Source of the DNA: Sternotherus odoratus
Lineage: Eukaryota > Chordata > Testudines > Kinosternidae
Reading direction: 5' to 3'
Assembly (NCBI GenBank): GCA_032164245.1
Contig: JAVMKO010000002.1
Span: forward strand, 63,211,840 to 63,275,839
Length of the DNA stretch: 64,000 nt
Made by a program: the position numbers and the translations under genes. Under the pieces are notes generated by a model, which was given only the letters and a program-made list of their open reading frames with translations, made no database searches and had not been told where the DNA came from. The stretch's first letter is position 1, and every line of letters starts with the position of its first letter. Below, piece after piece: positions 58,112-64,000 of the stretch.

Positions 58112-58225
58112 AAACTTTACAATCTGAATCAGAGGATGCAAGAACTAGATGAACAGAAGAAACAAGCAGAAGAACAACTGGAACACAAAAAAAGTGCCAT
58201 GAAAAATCAATTAACGGATATAGAG
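58112..58225 (+). CDS. CCDC178: CCDC178-like exon J
   Basis: The acceptor is attttccag|AAA and the donor GAG|GTGAAT. It is 114 bp, 38 codons, phase 0-0, encoding KLYNLNQRMQELDEQKKQAE, then EQLEHKKSAMKNQLTDIE. No further exon continuing the frame was found between 58226 and 64000. Confidence 0.85.
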
Positions 58226-59003
58226 GTGAATAGTGTAATATCTTCAAGGTGTTTTAAAACTGCAAGTTTATTAGGCTTAATTCCAAAGGTTAACCTGCCA
58301 TTTCTACTCAGTTGCTCTGAATGTGTGTGTGTGTGTATGTACAGAATATACTATTTTCTATCTCTTGTTTGAACTAACCTATCAGGTCCATAGCCTTGAG
58401 ACAGGGTAAAGTACAAAGCAGAATTGGTATTGGGGTCATTGACAAGTCCTATGCTTTCTTCATTTGCTACACTGGCTCAGATTGCTTGGGGGCCTTTAGG
58501 AAAGCAATGGAGAAAATCAATAAAGGAAGAAAAAGATTTTGGCTGTAATAGAAATTGCCTGCTGATTACACTTTTGCTCAGCAGATGGCATCTTCTTGTA
58601 AATGATGGCTTATATCTTCTATATTAGTTACTAAACGGTATAATCCACAAAGAGAATTATTTAGCATTTTATTACTGAGAACCATATTTTATACAAATAT
58701 GATTATAAGCAGGTATAAGAAAAAAGCATTTTCTTTTCAGGATTCTTTTTATTATTGTTGTTCTTTCATTTGTGTAGCATATAAAACTAAGTAAGATATA
58801 GTATCAAGGATGAGTCACATAGTTTATAGGTAAACAAAGAGGAAAAGCTTTTGATTTAACCATAGTAGCCTCTTCATTTGGTGTATATTGTAGTTTTGAT
58901 AGGGAAAAAATCATCCACTGTACAGAAAAAAATTACATTAGGGACCAGGAAACTCAATGCTGATTCTTTTAGATTGTTCCCTGTGAGGTGGGAAGACAGA
59001 GAC
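58226..59003. other. intron after exon J
   Basis: Includes a short (GT)n run at about 58323-58336. No coding block continues the host reading frame. Confidence 0.45.
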
Positions 59004-59250
59004 TATAACTACACTATCGTGGTACGTCGACCTACACTACACAATTCCAGCTATGTTATTCATGTACCTTAGGTCACGTTACCACAGGGTCTACTCTACG
59101 CCTCTGGGGGTCAATGGGAGGAAATCTTCCGTCGACTTACCTTACTCTTCTTGTCGAGGGTAGAGTCTAGGAGTTGACTGGACAGCAATAAATTGACCTT
59201 TGGTGGATCAATCTCAGAGCGTCGATCCCGGCTGTAGTGTATACCTGCCC
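59004..59250. mobile_element. PIF/Harbinger-like MITE (second copy)
   Basis: The right end is gtgtatacctgccc followed by taa (59251-53), resembling the agtgtagaccagccc|taa end of the copy at 31371. The left end at ctataactacactatcg is degraded. The core has gtcgac and cgtcgatcc motifs and no ORF. Confidence 0.55.
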
Positions 59251-59949
59251 TAAGTTTCTTCCTCCATTCTCTTAATGAATGTGCAGAGGTTGAGATCTAC
59301 AACAGCAGCAAAGACATTGATATAGAGGTCAAGTGACTGCAGTGTTTTTCAGGGTACTCCCTCCCTATGCTAAACACTTCCTTTGAAGATATGTGTCCAA
59401 CTATCTGCTGTCCCCAAACCCACCACTCACGTGATATTTCAGTTGGAGGGATAGGCCACAGAATGTAATGTGGAATGGGGCAGCACATAATGTTCTGTGA
59501 GGACATCTCCAGAGATTTGAGTCAGTAACAGCAATTCTGTGTGTAAAAATATCACAAACTTAGTCTGATATGGTATCTTACACTCTCGAAGGCTAGCAAC
59601 AGGAGTTTTAGACTGCTGTAAAGGGGATTCTTCTTTGAGCAGTGTCCCTATGGATGCTCTACTTCACGTGTGCATGTGCCTCCAGGCACCTTTGATCAGA
59701 GATTTTTAGTAGCAGTGTCTGTTTGTCCTTCGCATGTGCCCTGCATATCCTCATGCCCCCGATCAAGAAAATACAGGGCTATATGAGCAAACCATGCCTC
59801 AGTCCCTTCTCAATAACCCCTGAGCTCTGAGAATTGCCTTGTACCCTGGCCTCTAAGCACACTTAGTACCCCATCAACTTCAGGATCCTTGTCACTAAGA
59901 GCTCAAAGCTCTTAGCTATTGCTGCTACCCCACCCACCTCTGGGTTTCA

Positions 59950-61748
59950 GTCATTGAAATTCTCAGGGAAGCCAGCATTTGCTTCAGTATCCACAGTACA
60001 GGGAGTTTCACATTCTAAGTCTCTGGGTATTGATAAGAAAAGTAGGAGTCCTAGATCTCCTTCTAAGATGACTCAGTCACTGTCTGAGAAAAATGTTCTG
60101 GAGACCTCTTTCCCAAAGGGAGTTCTGTTGAGGTTTCCTGTGTCTCCAGTACTCTCAGGATATCTAAAGTGTCCTCTTAGAGCCATACTACTACCAAAGA
60201 GGATATGGTACTGAAGACAACTTTGTCTTTGGGTAGTCATATTCATACCAGTAGAAGTTCTGTGCCAAAGAGTTCTAGCACATTAGACACTTTTTTTTAT
60301 CCCTAGTAGCTATGCCATTATTCTATAGCTCTGCCTTGGTAGTGCTGGAGTCTGACCCTGGACATTCTGATACCAAACACCCAGGGTCCGTAGCGCGACC
60401 ACACTCAAGATAGATACCAGACTTGGTACCAAAAATGAGATCCTGTGGAGGCCAGCTAACTCCTGCCTACATACCACTGGCACTGCAGGAGTTTAGTATT
60501 CAAAGGACCTTCTTGTCTTGAATAAGCCAGCGTTCCCGTTACTGCTACTGGACATCTGTTTGCACCAAAATCCTCCGGGTTATCATCTCCACATTTTTAA
60601 TTCGGACCTGCTTCTATACCAACTTTGACCATCCAGAGTGAACAAGTATCACCTCCCCTTGAGTATATTAACAATGACTCTTCTGACAGATTTTGGTGCA
60701 GGGTTCTCTTGCTTATTCTGTGAGACAACATTCTCCTGTCCATTCTGAGAGGACAAATGACTTCGACCCTTGTTTACCTGATACAATCAACAGAAGATCC
60801 TCCTCCCATCTCCTGTGGGCCTCACAGTGGCCTTATTGGGATTCCTGGGCCCTACATCACCAACAGTTCATAAGGGCCCCAAAACACACCCATAAGGAGC
60901 ATAGGCAGAACCGTTTTCCACTGTCTTCACTCCCACCGTTAGAGGAGATCTTTGAGGAGCAGGAGGTAAGGGCTGACAAGGAGGCAACACCTCACTCAGA
61001 TATTTCATCATCATAGCCAGATGAGGCTGTAATGCCTCCTCCACCTTCCATAGCAGATGGCCTTAGACAGTTCCAGGAGCTGAAGAAACTAATTGCTTAT
61101 GTTTCCCCCTTTATAAAGAGTTCAGGATTCTCCTCATAAACTCCTGGATATTTCTGTACATGTTGCCCTCCCTGTTTTTTACTAGAGCCTGCTAAGATCA
61201 TCTGTAAACATGCTGACAAAAAATGTATTGTGTTGTAGCCAAGGACTCAGAGTTGTTGTTGTTTAACACGCAACGCCAAATTCCCTGGTTGTGGACAGTT
61301 AATGAAAGTAGTAAACAACACAGTACTAAGTCTACCCCTTGCAACAAAGACCAGAAGTGACTCAACATCTTTGATCATAAGAGTTACTCCTCTGCAACAC
61401 TGCAATTCAGAATAGCTAACCAACAAGCATTTTCATCAAAGTATGACTTTCTGATTTATAATATATTTAACACTTTTATTGAGCATTTGCCAGAGGAGCA
61501 CCACAAGCAATTTAGGGCCATCATAAATAAAGGGAAACACTTATTGGAAACATCATTATAGGCCTCATCAGATTTAGCCAATACTGTAGCACAGTCCATT
61601 TCCACTGTGATTGTGATCCAACAAGTTTCATGGCTTCAGTTCTGCAGCTTCTATAAAGAGGTGTAGAGTACCATTGAGGACTTCCTTTTTGATAATCTCA
61701 TATTGTTTGCTGAGTCTACCAATGACTTTGTTCATGCTTTAAAAGATG
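59950..61748 (+). pseudogene. DIRS element f gag remnant
   Basis: Disrupted gag-type frames: a Ser/Pro-rich N-terminal half, ATLQFRIANQQAFSSKYDF (about 61398), a helix with EHLPEEHHKQFRAIINKGKH (about 61480), then QQVSWLQFCSFYKEV and ILFAESTNDFVHALKD (61700-61746). The blocks correspond to those of element d, where HTLKDSRATLWSSD continues; here the frame leaves gag at KD. Confidence 0.65.
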
Positions 61749-62133
61749 TATTTCCACAGATCATAGAACCTAATCCAGTATGGGGCTTGAACTTTGTCCT
61801 TAATTACCTTGTGAAATACTCCTTTGAGCCAGAAGCTGTGTTTGCTGCTTCACCTGTTCATGAAAACTGCTTTCTTGGTGGCCATCATTTCTGCCTTGAA
61901 AGGCAGAGAATTGAGGGTTTTAATAGCAAACCCTCCCTTTGCAGTGTTTTTCAAGGAAATGGTTTCATTACAACCAAACCTCAAGTTTATACATAAAGTG
62001 TCTTCTGACTTTTATATTAACCAGACTATTCATTTTCCATTTTTTTTCTGAGACCACATCAGACTAGGCAGGAAGCTGTCTTCCATATCTTGGATGTCAG
62101 GAGGGCATTAGCCTGTTGTTTGGTTTTGTCCAA
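61749..62133 (+). pseudogene. DIRS element f tyrosine recombinase fragment
   Basis: NPVWGLNFVLNYLVKYSFEP (N-terminal core), then LLLHLFMKTAFLVAIISALK then GRELRVLIANPPFAVFFKEM (R/E-L block next to the catalytic arginine), VSSDFYINQTIHFPFFF and HILDVRRALA. The remainder lies beyond the Penelope-like insertion at 63204-63560, with STHYAVVHASRSDAVVGNAV near the end. Confidence 0.75.
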
Positions 62134-62145
62134 ACCATTCAGAAA

Positions 62146-63191
62146 TCAAATGTCAGAAGGATAGCCGTGTTAGTCTGTATCCACAAAAACAATGAGGAGT
62201 CCAGTGGCACCTTAAAGACTTACAGATTTATTTCGGCATAAGCTCCCATGGGTAAAAAAACCCCACTTCTTCAGATGCATTGAGTGAAAATTACAGATGC
62301 AGGCATAAATATACTGACACATGAAGAGAAAGGAGTTACCTTACAAGTGGAGAGCCAGTGTTAACAGGGCCACGTCAATCAAGGTGGATGTGGTCCACTC
62401 CCAAAAATTGATGAGGTGTCAATATCAAGAGAGGGGAAATTGCTTTTGTAGTGAGCCAGCCACTCCCAGTCTCTATTCAATCGCGTTAGATTTGCAAATG
62501 AATTGTAGCTCTGCAGTTTCTCTTTGAAGTCTGTTTTTAATGTTTTTCTGTTGAAGTATGGCTACTTTTCAGTCTCCCTGGACATTCTATAACAGATTTA
62601 AGTGTTCTGCTACTGGCTTTTGTATGATACCATTCCTGATGTCTGATTTGTGTCCTTTTATTCTTTTACATAGAGTCTGTATGGTTTGGCCAATGTACAT
62701 TGCAGAAGGCCATTGCTGGCACATGATGGCATGTATCACATGAGTAGATGTGCAAGTGAGTGAGCCCCAGATGGTGTGGCTCGTATGGTTGGGTCCTCTG
62801 ATGGTATTGCTAGCGTAGATATGGGGACAGAGTAGGCAACAGGGTTTGTTACAGGGATTGGTATTTCTGTGGCGTGTTGTTGCTGGTATTTGCTTCAGGT
62901 TGGGGGGCTGTCTGTAAGCGAGGACTGGCCTGCCTCCCAAGGTCTGTGAGAGTGAGGGATTGTTTTCCAGGATAGGTTGTAGATTGTTGATGTGCTTGAA
63001 AGGATTTAGCTGAGGGGTGTACATGATGGCAAGTGATGTTCTGGTATGTTCCTTATTGGGTCTGTTCTGTAGAAGGTGACTTCTGGGTACCCATCTCACT
63101 CTGTCAACTTGTTTCCTCACTTTCCCAGGTGGGTATTGTAGTTTTAAGAATGCTTGATAAGAATCTTGATAAAGAAGAATGCTTGATAAAG
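62146..63191 (-). mobile_element. Penelope-like 3' fragment with 12-bp target duplication
   Basis: Flanked by accattcagaaa at 62134-62145 and 63192-63203. On the minus strand, 63120-62587 is open for 177 codons. Read in order: PPNLKQIPATTRH, CNKPCCLLCPHIYAS (the Cys-rich motif before the endonuclease), STHVIHAIMC, then MYIGQTIQTLCKRIKGHKSD, the GIY-YIG core in its YIGQT form. The 3' part carries gttagtctgtatcc, caccttaaagactta and tcggcataagctcccatg, the terminal module of the fold-backs described above. It interrupts the DIRS recombinase. Confidence 0.85.
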
Positions 63192-63610
63192 ACCATTCAG
63201 AAAGTCTCCCTGGCTGTTTGTTTCAAATGGGAACAGATCTAAAGGATCTGCAGTCTCTACCCAGAGACTCCTGAGATGGATCTCTGGATGTATTATTTCA
63301 TATTATGACTGTATCAACATTCAACTTCTTTCTAGGGTGTTAGCCCATTCTGCAAGTAGGTCTCAATCTATTTCTATGTCATTACAAAGATGTCCCAGTT
63401 GCTGCAATTTGTAGAGCTGCAATTTCTCCACCCACTATGCTGTGGTTCATGCCTCAAGATCAGATGCTGTAGTTGGCAATGCTGTTCTGTCCTCAGTTTT
63501 ACTATGCTCTGAAGCACCCACCTCCCTGTGGAGGTACTGCTTCAGAGTCCCCTGAAGTGGAACACCCATTAGGACAATACTTATGGAAGATGGAGAGGTT
63601 ACTCACGCTG

Positions 63611-63903
63611 TGCAGTAACTGGAGGTTGTTGAGATGTGTGTCCCTATGGGTGCCCGACTATCCATTCTCCTTTCTCTCTGCAGGATTTTGTGGTAGAGAG
63701 GGAACTGAGGGTAGTTCACCTGCACCACCCTATATATCTTTGGTACAGCACATGAGGATGTATGGGGCATGAAGATATTCAAGCATAGGCATGGACCAAA
63801 GAGACTGCTGCCAAAAATCTCTGATCAAAGGCAAATGGGGGCACGTGTGCCCCTGAAGTGGAGCACCCATAGGGACACATATTGAAGAACTCCACTTACT
63901 GCA
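63611..63903. repeat. DIRS element f hairpin terminus
   Basis: Left arm gtgcagtaactggagg...gtgtccctatgggtgc (63614-63652), right arm gagcacccatagggacacat...actgcac (63861-63904). The arms are inverse copies about 210 bp apart, as in elements c and d. Confidence 0.75.
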
Positions 63904-64000
63904 CAAAATGAGCCACCTCTTTTTTTCAAACAAGCCAACTCTTTTTCTAGCTTTGCAGGGCACAATGTATGATAATTAAAGTTGTGTTATTTTTATGGAA

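Larger units (their letters stand above)
2585..58225 (+). other. CCDC178: CCDC178-like gene, ten internal exons, both ends outside the window
   Basis: Ten exons with GT-AG borders join without a stop into about 489 codons. Every junction phase agrees: exon A ends phase 1, C and F end phase 2, the rest phase 0. The product is rich in K, E, Q and L with heptad-like spacing, so a long alpha-helical coiled coil is expected; no membrane segment or enzyme motif is visible. The exon A/B region carries a recognisable family pattern: IKRLEAERKEAE, then MSIWRLQQFPIAVQK, then EHEICTQDLSELQW and MKKYSPLLEEKLNLE. From memory this matches vertebrate CCDC178, a roughly 870-residue protein of poorly known function, and the window would cover its middle. 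CCDC175 is the main alternative. The first and last exons and the promoter are not in this window. Introns are packed with mobile elements, yet the exons stay intact. Confidence 0.75.
59613..63905 (+). mobile_element. DIRS-like retrotransposon f, internally deleted (gag joined to recombinase), with terminal inverted repeats
   Basis: The left end (59613-59755) has gtgtccctatggatgctcta then tttgatcagagatttttag. The right end (63770-63905) holds the inverse: aaaatctctgatcaaagg and gagcacccatagggacacat. Between them lie gag remnants (to about 61745), recombinase (61750-62133 and 63204-63560), and a Penelope-like insertion (62146-63191). RT and RNase H are absent. Confidence 0.8.

Overview
This is vertebrate genomic DNA, and the repeat content points to a reptile, most likely a turtle (inference). 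The evidence is GT-AG introns of 0.1 to 12 kb, CR1 LINE tails typical of sauropsids, many DIRS-like tyrosine-recombinase retrotransposons, Penelope-like elements with GIY-YIG remnants, and pogo, hAT and PIF-like DNA elements. There is no bacterial or viral genome here, no CRISPR array, and no tRNA or rRNA gene that I could recognise. The only convincing host gene is on the + strand. Ten internal exons between 2585 and 58225 join in perfect reading phase into about 489 codons of lysine/glutamate-rich coiled coil. I identify it as CCDC178 (coiled-coil domain-containing 178) from the remembered pattern of the family around the first three exons; CCDC175 or another coiled-coil gene is the alternative. 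Both gene ends lie outside the window, and no exon was found after 58225. Everything else is intron. The A-B intron (2.8-14.5 kb) holds a minus-strand LTR, a PIF/Harbinger-like Myb/SANT remnant, a solo LTR, a LINE reverse-transcriptase remnant, another LTR-like block, two pogo-like MITEs and a heavily decayed coding relic (11.2-13.5 kb) of a family I cannot name. The B-C and C-D introns (14.8-21.5 kb) hold a CR1 tail, a solo LTR with a 5-bp target duplication, a pogo MITE with a GC-rich minisatellite, and a DIRS gag fragment. The D-E and F-G introns (21.6-37.5 kb) are dominated by two degenerate DIRS elements. The second of these is loaded with nested insertions: a Penelope-like fold-back that itself contains a PIF-like MITE, a third pogo type, and an LTR-like plus esterase-like block with its own fold-back insertion. 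The G-H and H-I introns (37.6-51.3 kb) hold fold-backs, another DIRS element, a hAT MITE with a kilobase purine tract and exact 8-bp target duplications, and a 4.8-kb Penelope-like composite with inverted ends. The last part (51.5-64 kb) carries a TA-flanked GC-rich element, two more fold-backs or MITEs, and a DIRS element whose gag runs straight into its recombinase. Every mobile-element reading frame seen is broken by stops, frameshifts or lost catalytic residues. I did not find a new functional system. The best leads are the family of Penelope-derived fold-backs with 10-13 bp target duplications, the internally deleted DIRS elements with hairpin ends, and the unassigned coding relic at 11.2-13.5 kb.
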